From: a virus
IMG/VR virus record: IMGVR_UViG_3300020222_000034
Span: 1-52,048 of that record
DNA length: 52,048 bases
Reading direction: 5' to 3' (one strand)
Positions 19,501-27,611 of this stretch are shown here, piece by piece. Below the pieces are notes generated by a model. It ran no database searches. It worked only from the letters and a program-made list of their open reading frames with translations, and had not been told where the DNA came from. Both the position numbers and the translations under genes were made by a program. How positions within the stretch are numbered: the stretch's first letter is position 1; each line of letters opens with the position of its first letter.

Positions 19501-20243
19501 TCTACTTGTCCAAATCCAGAACCTGTTTTACTTGAATTGATTGTTATATTTTTACCAGATTCTACTATGTTTGTAGTTGGCTGGCCGTACACTAAGCTTA
19601 AATTTATGCCATATCCTGAATCAACTAAATTATTATTTTTTATAATTTTTGCCGTAAAATAAACGGTGTAAAAACCTGCACCTGTTGTGCCTATAGAAGC
19701 ACTAGCTGGTGTTATTATTTTATTAGAGAGCAAAAATTGACTTGTTAAATTACCACTTGCTATAAAATTATCATTAACAAGATTATTACTAGTTCTGCGA
19801 CCAACGCTTTGAACAACTTGATAATTATGTTCGAAATTACCGGCAATATTCCCACTAGTCTCTATGTTTTTTATGTTAACTGGCGATTTGGCAGTTGTAT
19901 CTCTTGTCAATAAACTTCTTGGCTTGTTTATACCTTTTATATCTGGACCGTATACTTTTACAGAACCAACAGAAGCAGAAATTATATAACCTTCTGGTCT
20001 ATTATCAGAATTATCATTTCCATCATTTAATTTAACATGACGGTGTTGATTTCCGCCAACATGTTGATTTGTAAATGGACCTTGTAGTGGAGAATTTTCT
20101 ATGCCACCATATTCATCTTTATGATGGTTGACTATATCAATATTATAACCAACACTAGAAGTTAATTGTGCTGCGTATCCAGTATTTACTGAAGAACTTA
20201 CAACAGTAAACGGGAGTTTACCTCTTGTGTTAATGTCAGTCAT
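13518..20243 (-). CDS. Giant adhesion-like virion protein (2241 aa): LamG domain split by a beta-propeller
   Basis: Starts at ATG 20243 after AGGAG. Residues 1-490 are Ser/Asn/Gly-rich. From about 498 a LamG-type domain opens (YFEFDETNTYVDLSS, then DFTISFWMKSV). Its second half appears only at about 845-935 (NDGDWHLITLVSD, IYVDGG, DIMLWNSVLTEEQ). Between, at about 548-805, there are five or six repeats of the type P..IFFKPDGSKLYVLG with PWDLS spacers, which is the hallmark of NHL/YVTN-like beta-propeller blades. The remaining about 1300 residues are long, Asn/Tyr/Ser-rich, and of unknown fold. This is likely a large tail fibre or baseplate surface protein involved in carbohydrate binding. Domain calls are by pattern. 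Confidence 0.65.
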   Translation of the reverse strand: MTDINTRGKLPFTVVSSSVNTGYAAQLTSSVGYNIDIVNHHKDEYGGIENSPLQGPFTNQHVGGNQHRHVKLNDGNDNSDNRPEGYIISASVGSVKVYGPDIKGINKPRSLLTRDTTAKSPVNIKNIETSGNIAGNFEHNYQVVQSVGRRTSNNLVNDNFIASGNLTSQFLLSNKIITPASASIGTTGAGFYTVYFTAKIIKNNNLVDSGYGINLSLVYGQPTTNIVESGKNITINSSKTGSGFGQVETASQLVSIINNTSNWVSGVPKITASFVGLSLAGISAFSSLIFSGGSIFYDYSLPNIINNSKSIFVERFSAPGGKEEISRGALDREGEEYAPNNSLTTRNIKVRQPYYNQLTQHSAQFNSGSTYKLLPDTGSVNATTIHGINRNTLQKVSITGSSYFTGSKYDNFWVQHAIPRTDLRYKWIADSVSSSQQPIEYQSYNLPYSTSSLYNSNGAFSDLSFELTGPFGDHLGISGAIDKNEMFVSTYTNTMYRDKKYFEFDETNTYVDLSSVSREISEKDFTISFWMKSVQDVVYNLNEFVSSLSDSFGVGSIDSSPQAIFFKPDGSKLYVLGATNRKVFEFDLPTRWDLSDAPTFITTNTASISPINGSTVNPRGMYIKPDGTKLYITANGGKLIQFTLSTPWSINTTGSAIQYPVSEEFNPTSIFFKPDGTKIYLAGTNTDTLYEKTLSIPWDLTTTSSVVSTLLTAVASPRSVNISKNGKRLIIVDSSPDELKYYTFNEPWNLSSGLVAIEQYSLDLSVYSLLSRGIYINEFGQKLYYVGEDDRRIYQFNIVNQPLPLLQYSGSSSDNNLLLNITPSGSNLYISGTDVKTTIKSLPNINDGDWHLITLVSDLNSRIRRLQSIDRDVAVNTTITKIYVDGGLATQATQLYKKLDISGLFLSSRDKVNLGRSNYNLQDIMLWNSVLTEEQINDVYRISKSSFGKEPKKYLQHKLDNPNIPTPIHIYSTRVEENTTTLLDELGNTNGTLVNFTASVNLQPQNTGLISYSTYFNGPYQGASWKSIRNAEHPITRKLTTENTNIISVVVPEGQLDVYRNINGTQVRFTLPGSKKQGTILNIKESPVYINNKPLKHKFILKDSTDQNVGFELTHTYGNNLQYFANKQLNDTLGLGKKERQIYDTLLDYYNGNTDENENPIERLVGYTYSETVFPKSGQALLKDVRQRTDYITDEPGYGLDGYDRQLGTQRVFWRDNQEDRMRTRNSYINSIGNTFDSIYLDLPFQTPSVAALEFISESKNVEYIKDNNANIKRSFLDTSYYNCSELNQNLNFIESRYVLNPSPSYRFKLASVSQNPEIYFFKGSGDPSRESYNVILNKVEYPDVSTTDPSSLRYCPSFIFEHSCWIVTSSLSNPVLPQSIYNNFTHDLGLTRITELISGKKPWHDSYEDYYVDIKTLSNDNLKAYSKISEFKISDNIDKLIGEYGGDPKKIALNNYEKTENFNYRDLLEQQNSNFCEQNIISIAVSGIKKLLPYNGFYPQDRSIQLINYLKQSYLDTNVMRGGLLLRRSAGDTIIYDDSDPLIEYYRQSSFLEPLYSPGIFYNLIKSGIAVDWSVYTGSLPTQDGGGLFVGLQKTPNYKINFESLLDLKNIPISSSVQSEANRIMKLKEIDSSYSALDYLTGDEYSFQGFFERIGEGSKLYSLSINNFLAETINFFLKDSKLNSFISKPETDFAEFDSTKTYYMNIVLRKKDIVICEAHSSSLAYNFGKMSGRYFGPSFWTGSSGDFDRIQNGLLLAETLRDPAYCAYTPPYYYGDAIARLSFKPNTTGRYTLNEIFQELQIESINTGFIDDTVYTSGSLYSSFVMPVESSVKLKGQIEERQQTIDLASVNNIIGNLTNNILASGIGTATNATNIKKWVISPKMEVPVLDFSNQEFITSSNILTQSYADQQLKALHSYHTPPTASGFGRGMWSGYGEIPTGDKGIFVELRESYPSELIGKYNPATKTFTQTNTASLLQACGFQQVNSELSKKIGELADSREISEAIVIIPYLDNSRDDQNIIYYRGEDPQSLFGNGTVSIEGHNFFTIDRTMFNHQKQNVSSNKPAVDKKFFLDLEGNVVETSISRMIKLMSKYVLPPNFDFLINPDIKPFVMYISEFTSTLDKQDLADIWQGVMPKIATRAEREQQVISHKNSIFDFFHGQGLPKDVKFLIFKAKKRAEINYYKMTADSTDDGLFPSIQAGKPPSPYSFNWPYDYCSLVETARVDVEIEYINKSGSNIT

Positions 20244-20257
20244 TATTTACTCCTAAC

Positions 20258-23200
20258 CTATTCGTCCGTACAATCTTTTTTCTCAATAATTTTAAGTACA
20301 TCAATCTCTAAATATCCGCCCGAACCAATTTTTGTTATAGGTTTTATAACATCTGTGTTCGATGGATTTTTATTTACATATATTTGTATATCTGTACCAA
20401 AATCTGCCACTCTTGTAAACTTCTTTTTATATTCCGTAGATAATACTTGAAATATTCCATTTAGTTCACTACTTCTTTCACTTCTTTCTTTCCACCAAAT
20501 ACAATTTGTATTTTCTGTAAGTGGTATTGGAGCATGACCGTATTTCCAGTTATATTTTAATTCTCCAATTGTTTTAACAGAACTTATTGGTGGCTCTGCT
20601 CCAAGTTCAATTGAAGGCAATTTCCACATGTATTTGTTTCTTTCTAATACATGACTTTCAACAACATCTGAAATATCTGGCGAGAAATCAGCACTTGCCG
20701 GAATCAACTGATAAGTCATTTTGGTTATGGCGCTGTCTATCCATTTAAAATAATCAACATATTTTTCTAGGTCTGGGGTATTTGATATTCTTTCGAAAAA
20801 CATTTGTCTTAATTTAATCAATTCTCGATATTCTCTTTCGTATCGATATTGTGGCTTACCAATAATATTATTAAATTCGGTTATTGTTCCAAAGAATTTT
20901 ATCATTTCTTCGGAAATTGTTTGATACATACTCTTTTCAAGAGCAAAATAATAATTTACCGGTCTTGATTCTCGCGTAAATATTTCATCGTCTTGATTTA
21001 ATATATTTATTAAATCAGAATTCATCATATTTTCTGGTAATCTATGTTTCGCAATAGAAATATAACCACTTTCTACCATATCATTATTATTTCTAAAAAA
21101 GAAATCACCAACACCGGTATAAGTTTTATTTGCTATTTGCCCGATTAATCCATAGTTGTTTGTCAAAGAACCGCTAGATACATCTAAAACTGTAAATTTG
21201 GCGTCAAATGAATTTGTTGGACCTACTCCAGTTCCATTATCAGAGCCACTTACAAGATTAAAATCCCAATGTAAAGCAAGGGTTTTATGTTGTGGTAGTT
21301 CATTTAAACCGCCGCTGTAAAGAGTTTCTATATTTGATATTGGAGAACTTTGTCCGAATATTAACGGATCTTTCGCATGCTGTTTTATAATGTCGTTTTC
21401 AAGATAAGAAAGCCAATATCTAACACTTGATAGTTTTATATCGCTATTTTGTAATATAGAACCGGTAAAGTTTTGTCGATGACTACCAGCATATATTCTT
21501 TTTGAATCAGCAAAATAATTTTCTGCTATTGCTTCTGGTACTGAAGCTGTTAAATATATTTCTTGTTGTATGAAGTCTTGAATTGTGTTTATAGCATAAA
21601 ATTCAAATATATAATCTCCAACATCGGCACCAATAACCTTTAAGCTGTTTGGATATTTTTCATGCTTTAATTTAACAGCAATATTCCATTTTTGATTTGT
21701 ATATAAATCTTTTATAAAAGATGAAGTTAAATTAATTCCCAAGTAAGAAGATGTTAATTGGAAATAGCCATCACTTGAATCCATATCTGGCTTAATAATA
21801 TAAATTTGTAAACTCGATAAGTCTGAGCCGTTCCAAGTTGTATCGCCGGGAGAAGATGGATTCGCAGAGTGAACACCAAGAACAGAAGAAGTTAAAAAGT
21901 TTTTTGGAAAATAAAATTTTTCAGATGGAGAAAAATTTAGTGGCACAACTATTTCTGCTTCTAATGTTGAGCCATAATATGATAATTGTGAGTCTCCAAG
22001 TATAAACGAAGTTGAATTAGCATCAACACTTGATGTCATCTGATAGATGGTGCCTTGAACTCTGTCTTGATCGTTAAAATTTATAAGTTTTTTCTTATAA
22101 TATGTGTTTAAAAATCTATCATCAAAAGTATAAACAGAATCATTCGAATATATATTAAGTTTTATTAATTCTTCATCAACACCAAAACACCTCAATAAAT
22201 TTCTTATTGATTTTTCTGTTCCTTTTGATTTTTGAATATAAGATAGATTGTTATAAATGTTTTGATATATATGATTTTTTATATTAAACAATCTTTCTTC
22301 ATACAAAACATTTTCATTTCTATTGCCAAGATTTTCTAATATACTTGAATTTGTAAACAAATCTTGTGTCATGAAACCCATAGATTCAAGAAGTTTCATC
22401 GCATATGGAAAAGCTCTTCCATTTCTATAAGATACTTTTTTTATTGAGGGCAGATATTTTATTTTAATAAACAATTCATCAAAATATGAGCCAATTATTT
22501 GAGTTAATTCATATAATTTATTACTATCATTTTTTTGATCGTCTTCAACTATCCAAGCCGGGACAGTATAATAAATCATAGAACTATTGTTATTATCGTG
22601 TAATGTTCCCAGTTCTTGTTTTTCTATCAATAATGATTGAACATCCGGATGAGTTAGATAGATAACTGGATCTTTAAATTCTTTTGGTGCAGCAGAAGAT
22701 TCGACAATTGCCGAATTTGTTGAACGACTTCCAGAAATATATCCAGTCCAAAATCCATTAGAAAATCTACCAGAATAATCTAAAATTTTATTGTCGTATC
22801 TTGTATCTGTTGAGGTTGTATCGTAAATTCCTTCATTAAATTTATAATATACACCAAGATCAGTATTGGCTGTGTCTGTATTTGTTCCACCATTAACATC
22901 GGTAAACCAGAAACGAGAAATTTCTTTCTCTGTTCTTTTTGATTTCCAATATCTAAACTCATCTAACGAACCAGATAGTTTGCCATAACCTAAGTCAGCA
23001 TTTCCACCACTGACAGCAGTTCCAAGAGATCCTATATAACCAAGCATTGGACCATATACCCTTGATATTGAACTACCTGTTATAACTTTTTCATTCAATA
23101 TTCCGTCTAAGAAAAGCTTAAACTCTATATTACTTCCACTATTTATTGCTGACAAAGAATAATGGTGCCAACTACCACTACAAATATTTAAATTTTGTCC

Positions 23201-23944
23201 TATAGGAAATTGTGAAATTCCATCAGAACCAGAAGACATTTCGATAAAAAATTCGTTTTCTTCGCCACTTATTCCTGGATGTATTTCTAATCTAAATCTT
23301 CCATAATCACTTCCAAAACTACTGCTATTCCAAAGATCAAATACAACTTGTTTAGAACTACCACTAAGATTATTTTTCTTTAACCAAAATTCAACAGTTA
23401 TTCCGTTGTCTCCGTCTAAAAGTAAATTACTTTCTCTATTTTCATTTGCGTCTAAAATATTAGATGTTCCAAATAACTTGGAAACTTTAAATGAATCTAA
23501 ATTTTGTGCTGTATTTGGACCACCTTTTATTGATATATATTCTTTATTGGCTGGATTAGAATAATTGTCTGTTGATACTGATGATGTTGCTCCGTAAACA
23601 AATCCAAGATTTATATAGCCATTATTTCTTGGATATTCATTATCGAAAATATAATTTTGTAAATCAGAAGAGTTTTTTACCCATTTTAATTTTTCTGCCG
23701 AACTTCCATCATAGGGATATTTCTTGGCTATCGATTCTATGGCATCTGTATAATATTTGTTTGCTGAACCGAAAAAAGCAAAATTTTTAGGATCAGTATA
23801 ATCGATTTCGGGTTTTATTAATTTTCGTTCTTCTAATTCTTGAACAATATATTCAGTCGACTCTACATCTTTAGATAAATCTTCAAAATTAGTAGAAGTT
23901 AGAATTTTTGTTGATTTCTTGCCGAATAAATCTTTTAAAGACAT
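20258..23944 (-). CDS. Large virion protein (1228 aa) with a LamG-like domain
   Basis: The start ATG at 23944 overlaps the upstream stop (TAATG). Residues about 165-370 form a convincing LamG/concanavalin-like domain: NGITVEFWLKK, then GSWHHYSLSAINSGSNIEFK, LFLDG, and LDEFRYWKSKRTEKEI. Upstream residues (YIVQELEERKLIKPEIDYTD) are helical, perhaps an attachment part. The C-terminal half contains helical segments (YRYEREYRELIKLRQMFFER around 1050) that suggest contact with a baseplate or tail core. The protein lies between the giant split-LamG gene and a DNRLRE-like gene. Role as a fibre or tail protein is inferred. No hydrolase motif is seen. Confidence 0.6.
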   Translation of the reverse strand: MSLKDLFGKKSTKILTSTNFEDLSKDVESTEYIVQELEERKLIKPEIDYTDPKNFAFFGSANKYYTDAIESIAKKYPYDGSSAEKLKWVKNSSDLQNYIFDNEYPRNNGYINLGFVYGATSSVSTDNYSNPANKEYISIKGGPNTAQNLDSFKVSKLFGTSNILDANENRESNLLLDGDNGITVEFWLKKNNLSGSSKQVVFDLWNSSSFGSDYGRFRLEIHPGISGEENEFFIEMSSGSDGISQFPIGQNLNICSGSWHHYSLSAINSGSNIEFKLFLDGILNEKVITGSSISRVYGPMLGYIGSLGTAVSGGNADLGYGKLSGSLDEFRYWKSKRTEKEISRFWFTDVNGGTNTDTANTDLGVYYKFNEGIYDTTSTDTRYDNKILDYSGRFSNGFWTGYISGSRSTNSAIVESSAAPKEFKDPVIYLTHPDVQSLLIEKQELGTLHDNNNSSMIYYTVPAWIVEDDQKNDSNKLYELTQIIGSYFDELFIKIKYLPSIKKVSYRNGRAFPYAMKLLESMGFMTQDLFTNSSILENLGNRNENVLYEERLFNIKNHIYQNIYNNLSYIQKSKGTEKSIRNLLRCFGVDEELIKLNIYSNDSVYTFDDRFLNTYYKKKLINFNDQDRVQGTIYQMTSSVDANSTSFILGDSQLSYYGSTLEAEIVVPLNFSPSEKFYFPKNFLTSSVLGVHSANPSSPGDTTWNGSDLSSLQIYIIKPDMDSSDGYFQLTSSYLGINLTSSFIKDLYTNQKWNIAVKLKHEKYPNSLKVIGADVGDYIFEFYAINTIQDFIQQEIYLTASVPEAIAENYFADSKRIYAGSHRQNFTGSILQNSDIKLSSVRYWLSYLENDIIKQHAKDPLIFGQSSPISNIETLYSGGLNELPQHKTLALHWDFNLVSGSDNGTGVGPTNSFDAKFTVLDVSSGSLTNNYGLIGQIANKTYTGVGDFFFRNNNDMVESGYISIAKHRLPENMMNSDLINILNQDDEIFTRESRPVNYYFALEKSMYQTISEEMIKFFGTITEFNNIIGKPQYRYEREYRELIKLRQMFFERISNTPDLEKYVDYFKWIDSAITKMTYQLIPASADFSPDISDVVESHVLERNKYMWKLPSIELGAEPPISSVKTIGELKYNWKYGHAPIPLTENTNCIWWKERSERSSELNGIFQVLSTEYKKKFTRVADFGTDIQIYVNKNPSNTDVIKPITKIGSGGYLEIDVLKIIEKKDCTDE

Positions 23945-25368
23945 TATTTATCAACCCTAAATTTAAATGATTCTTTTGCTTCATAAAACGAACCATTATA
24001 TTCGAAACCAAATGATAACTTATAAGCGTAGCCCGGTTCAAATAAATTCATATCAAGATCAAAATAGTTTCCTTCACTATCATAGGAAGTTAGAGTGTGC
24101 TTATATGTTCCCGTACCATATGAAATAACTTCATAGTTATCAGCCAATCTAATGATCTTATAATATAAATTTTCTATATTTGTTTTTTCTGATTCATATG
24201 CGGCAATATGATAAATATTGGAATCCCACATTTTATTTTTTATTTCAACTCTCATTTTAGAGAACTCAGAATTTCTATAACTTTGTCTTAATTGTGGCAT
24301 CGACAAAATATATTCCGGAACTTGGCTATCATCCGAACCGTCATATGTATTTGTATATATTACTGAACCAGTATATAATTGATTGCCACTAAGATTTGAC
24401 CAAACATCATAAATGTGTTCATAATTTCCGCTCAATCCAACAGAAGCAGTATAAACTCCAGTTGAATAATATCCACCAGTTATAACTGTAGCCGAACCAT
24501 TTAATAAAGCTAAAGGAATACCTGTTGGACCACTTGTTATTGTTCCAGTATATAAACTAACTAATAATGTTCCAGTTCCAACAGAAGGAATGTTTTTAAG
24601 TTGTCCTCTAACACTGTTAACTAAAAATAATGTATTTAAATTATCTTGTGATGACAACAAATCGCTACTTAAATAAAAATTATTTCTCTTATCTTTAATT
24701 GCCGAATTACTTCGAACTTCTATCCAAGGTTTTTTATAAAAAAATTCACTTCTTCTGGCAAAAAACTTTTTAACATAATAAGATTCTGTGTCTCCCTCAA
24801 GCAACGAGGAGAGCGATATTAAGAAGCCGTTATTTGGAATTGAATTAGATATCCAATTTTCTACAAAATTAGTTATATCAACTTCTAAGTCGTCAGTTGA
24901 GTTTTCTATTAAATACTCTAAAGAAGAACTATAAGTATCTCCACCTTGATTTACCCAAGCTGATGTTGAAGAAGCACTAATCCAATTTGCCGCTCCAATA
25001 TCAGTATAACCTTCCATATCTAAGCCAATACCTTCTTGCCAAGTTCCGGAAACAGCAGCAATCGCAACAGTTATATTATCTGGAGTGGGATCGCTGTGTG
25101 AAGCATTGCTTAGTTTTAATATAAATTGACAACTTCCACTTGCGGCAATTATTTTATTATTTCTATCCGAAACTATATCTGATATTGGAAACTGAACCAA
25201 TGCTCTTGCTTTTTCATAAGAACTACTCGTTATTTGGCCATATATAGAAAATATTTCTAAAGTGTCAGAAGCTCCCATATTTGAAAGGGTGCCTCGACTT
25301 GTCTGATTCTGCTTATAGGCATCAGTTATAGTTGTATCTTTTTCTGCTATGTATCTTTTAATAGACAT
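23944..25368 (-). CDS. DNRLRE-like beta-sandwich virion protein
   Basis: A 474-residue protein. The start is taken as ATG 25368, overlapping the gp6-like stop as TGATG; a TTG one codon upstream is an alternative. The N-terminal about 240 residues follow the DNRLRE/CBM-like pattern: an opening I.A.KDTTITDAY..NQT, ALVQFPISDI, IAAVSGTWQEG, DLEVDITNFVENWI, and FFARRSEFFYKKPWIEV near the domain end. The C-terminal part is beta-rich and Ser/Tyr/Gly-rich. Such domains often occur in surface-exposed or cell-wall proteins. Coupling to the gp6-like gene suggests a baseplate-attached component. The domain call is moderately strong; the exact place is inferred. Confidence 0.6.
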   Translation of the reverse strand: MSIKRYIAEKDTTITDAYKQNQTSRGTLSNMGASDTLEIFSIYGQITSSSYEKARALVQFPISDIVSDRNNKIIAASGSCQFILKLSNASHSDPTPDNITVAIAAVSGTWQEGIGLDMEGYTDIGAANWISASSTSAWVNQGGDTYSSSLEYLIENSTDDLEVDITNFVENWISNSIPNNGFLISLSSLLEGDTESYYVKKFFARRSEFFYKKPWIEVRSNSAIKDKRNNFYLSSDLLSSQDNLNTLFLVNSVRGQLKNIPSVGTGTLLVSLYTGTITSGPTGIPLALLNGSATVITGGYYSTGVYTASVGLSGNYEHIYDVWSNLSGNQLYTGSVIYTNTYDGSDDSQVPEYILSMPQLRQSYRNSEFSKMRVEIKNKMWDSNIYHIAAYESEKTNIENLYYKIIRLADNYEVISYGTGTYKHTLTSYDSEGNYFDLDMNLFEPGYAYKLSFGFEYNGSFYEAKESFKFRVDK

Positions 25369-27170
25369 CAACTAATTTCTCCATATATATCAGAATTTAA
25401 AAATCTTATTTCAAATATAACATTTTTTGGCGCTTCTATGTATCTTCCGTCTCTAGACATAAATCTGTTTACATCAAAAAATACATCAGAGTAATTTAAG
25501 CCATTTTTTTGTTCTACTTTAACATTTTTGACATCGTTTACGCCTTGAACATTTTTTAATATAGTGTAAACATCACTTATAAAGAATGCTTCCCCAATAA
25601 ATTTTGTTTTAGAATATTCTCTTTGAAGAGCAGAAATACAATCTCTTAAAACTTGAGAATTGTCTGCTTCTAAATCTGAAACAACACTAAATTTAATTGA
25701 TAAATTAACAATTTTAGCGTCCAAAATATCAATTGTATCATTTATCATCTTGTTTTTATTGAGCCAAACTTTTATGTTTTCTTTAATAGATTGATTGCTG
25801 TTTGTTAGTGTGCCAGCTGAATCTTCTGATACAACATAAATATTTATATTTCTTTTAAAAGAATCATAATCTCTAACTATTGAAGATCTTTTTATGCTGC
25901 CAAATTCCGGTGGCATATTATAAATGAGTGCTTCATAATCTTTTTCCGTTACGGCTCTATTCTGAGAACCAAAGGTATTATAAACTCTAAATTTAAGTTC
26001 TTCTGAATTTATAAGTGGAGTATCACCGACTATTGGCTCTTCGTTATTTACTTCAAGCGAAGCACGAACAGAGTTTATTTTTGTTGTATCAAGACTTCTT
26101 GCGTCTCCAAAATCAAACAAAGCACTGCCAACAGAAACTAAAGTCCCAGCTCCAGTATTAACGTTATCTGAATTGTTTGCGCGAGCAATAATCCTTAAAG
26201 TGGTATTAGATGGAACAACGCCGAGTTTATCTGATCTTATAAGATTATTTGGATCAAAGTCTCGATCTGAGATGTAGTTTTTTCCATATATTTCCAACGA
26301 AACTGCTGATGGATCAATTAATTCAGAATTATAAGTTTCACCTGTGGCATCGCCAGTTCCAAATTGTAAAAATGTTTTATTTTTTTCTCTTACAGTTATA
26401 AATCTTCTTGGAACGGAAAATGGTTTTAATATACTTTTAACTTCTGTATTACTATCATTATTATCTCTATTCAATATAGAGCGATAAACGATATCTTGAC
26501 TTAAATAATCAACTTCATAATATTCATTACCATCTAAGTCGACAACTGATACTATTTCAGTTAGATAATCAATATTTACGGGTATTTTTAAAAATCTTTG
26601 ATATTCGCCAACATCATAGAATACTTGCGTTAAATATCCCGATTGAACTCTTCCGTGTGCTTTTACAGCATAAGTTAATGGCAAACCGGTTGTTTCGTTT
26701 ACTGTACCAACAACAACTTCGTTATCTGCTCTATTGAAATAAACATCATCTATAAGAGAAAAAGAAGTGCCAGTTCTATTTTTAAATACGCTATTCTTTT
26801 TTAAAATTGGCAGATAATTTTCGTCTGGGGCATTACCAGCGGCATTTGCTGGAACTAAAATAAAAAATGTTGCTACACCATGGGAAGATGGGTTTTCTGT
26901 ATATTTAAATCCAAAAGGTTTTGATAGTTTAAGAATATTATCAAATTCGGATGCTGTATCTAAAAAAGTTTCATTAGCCGTATAATCTAGATAAAAAGAT
27001 AAATTATCGCCCACATATGAAACTGTATCAAGCATCAAGCTTCCAAATCCAACTTCACTAAAATCCTTATAAGTATCGGGATAATATTTTTTCGCATGCT
27101 CAACGAGAGCATCTTTTATAGATTGGAAATCTCTAGCCAAATAATCAATTGGTATGTTTTTCTTGGGCAT
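25368..27170 (-). CDS. Baseplate wedge protein, T4 gp6-like
   Basis: A 600-residue protein beginning MPKKNIPIDYLARDFQSIKD. The N-terminal block (helical, GFGSLMLDTVSYVGDNLSFY, DYTANETFLDTA) is characteristic of T4 gp6-type baseplate wedge proteins, and the RAVTEKDYEALIYN motif about residue 410 is typical of gp6/J-like baseplate proteins. T4 gp6 is about 660 residues. In T4, gp6 forms the wedge dimers that change shape on host contact to trigger sheath contraction, with gp53 and gp25 as partners. Here a gp25-like gene lies immediately upstream. A CTATTTATA box and a GAGGA site precede the start. Identification is confident. Confidence 0.9.
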   Translation of the reverse strand: MPKKNIPIDYLARDFQSIKDALVEHAKKYYPDTYKDFSEVGFGSLMLDTVSYVGDNLSFYLDYTANETFLDTASEFDNILKLSKPFGFKYTENPSSHGVATFFILVPANAAGNAPDENYLPILKKNSVFKNRTGTSFSLIDDVYFNRADNEVVVGTVNETTGLPLTYAVKAHGRVQSGYLTQVFYDVGEYQRFLKIPVNIDYLTEIVSVVDLDGNEYYEVDYLSQDIVYRSILNRDNNDSNTEVKSILKPFSVPRRFITVREKNKTFLQFGTGDATGETYNSELIDPSAVSLEIYGKNYISDRDFDPNNLIRSDKLGVVPSNTTLRIIARANNSDNVNTGAGTLVSVGSALFDFGDARSLDTTKINSVRASLEVNNEEPIVGDTPLINSEELKFRVYNTFGSQNRAVTEKDYEALIYNMPPEFGSIKRSSIVRDYDSFKRNINIYVVSEDSAGTLTNSNQSIKENIKVWLNKNKMINDTIDILDAKIVNLSIKFSVVSDLEADNSQVLRDCISALQREYSKTKFIGEAFFISDVYTILKNVQGVNDVKNVKVEQKNGLNYSDVFFDVNRFMSRDGRYIEAPKNVIFEIRFLNSDIYGEIS

Positions 27171-27185
27171 TAAAAAATCCTCTAT

Positions 27186-27194
27186 TATAAATAG
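27186..27194 (-). promoter_or_regulatory. CTATTTATA box within a small inverted repeat
   Basis: The minus strand reads CTATTTATAATAG, in which CTATT and AATAG can pair around a 3-base loop. The box ends 15 nt before the ATG of the gp6-like gene, just upstream of its AGAGGA ribosome binding site. It is the third exact copy of CTATTTATA in an intergenic gap of this window. Confidence 0.45.
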
Positions 27195-27198
27195 AACT

Positions 27199-27588
27199 TC
27201 ATGAAGTTATAATATTACCATTTGATTCTATGGTTAAATTTACACTATCCCCGAGAGGTATTATAAAATAAGTTATTACAACACTCAGCAAGGAACCATC
27301 TATATTGGTATTTCCATAATCTATATTTCGTATGCTTATATAAGGAGCATATACTTGAATTTGATTTCTAAGTCTTTGTTCGAAATTTGTTTTCAATATA
27401 GGACTATAATTTTCAAATAGCAATCTTCTTACTCCAACTCCAAAATTGCTATCCATTATTCTTTCACCTGGATTTGTCAATAGGAGCATCAAGAAGTTTT
27501 GTTTGCTTAATGTTTTTAAATCAGAAATTAAAGTGTAGCCTTGTTCTGTTCCGAGTTTTAAAGGTAATTTTGGTCCATATCCAGCCAT
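27199..27588 (-). CDS. Baseplate wedge protein, T4 gp25-like
   Basis: A 129-residue protein, close to the T4 gp25 length of 132. It contains the family signature around residues 40-65: NPGERIMDSNFGVGVRRLLF. In T4 the small gp25 clamps gp6 in the wedge core and links to the sheath initiation site. Homologues occur in phages, R-type pyocins and type VI secretion (TssE). The gene directly precedes the gp6-like gene, as expected of a conserved baseplate block. Its stop is 28 bases before that gene, with a CTATTTATA box between. Recognition is confident. Confidence 0.9.
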   Translation of the reverse strand: MAGYGPKLPLKLGTEQGYTLISDLKTLSKQNFLMLLLTNPGERIMDSNFGVGVRRLLFENYSPILKTNFEQRLRNQIQVYAPYISIRNIDYGNTNIDGSLLSVVITYFIIPLGDSVNLTIESNGNIITS

Positions 27589-27611
27589 ATATTATTTTCC
27601 TACAATAATTA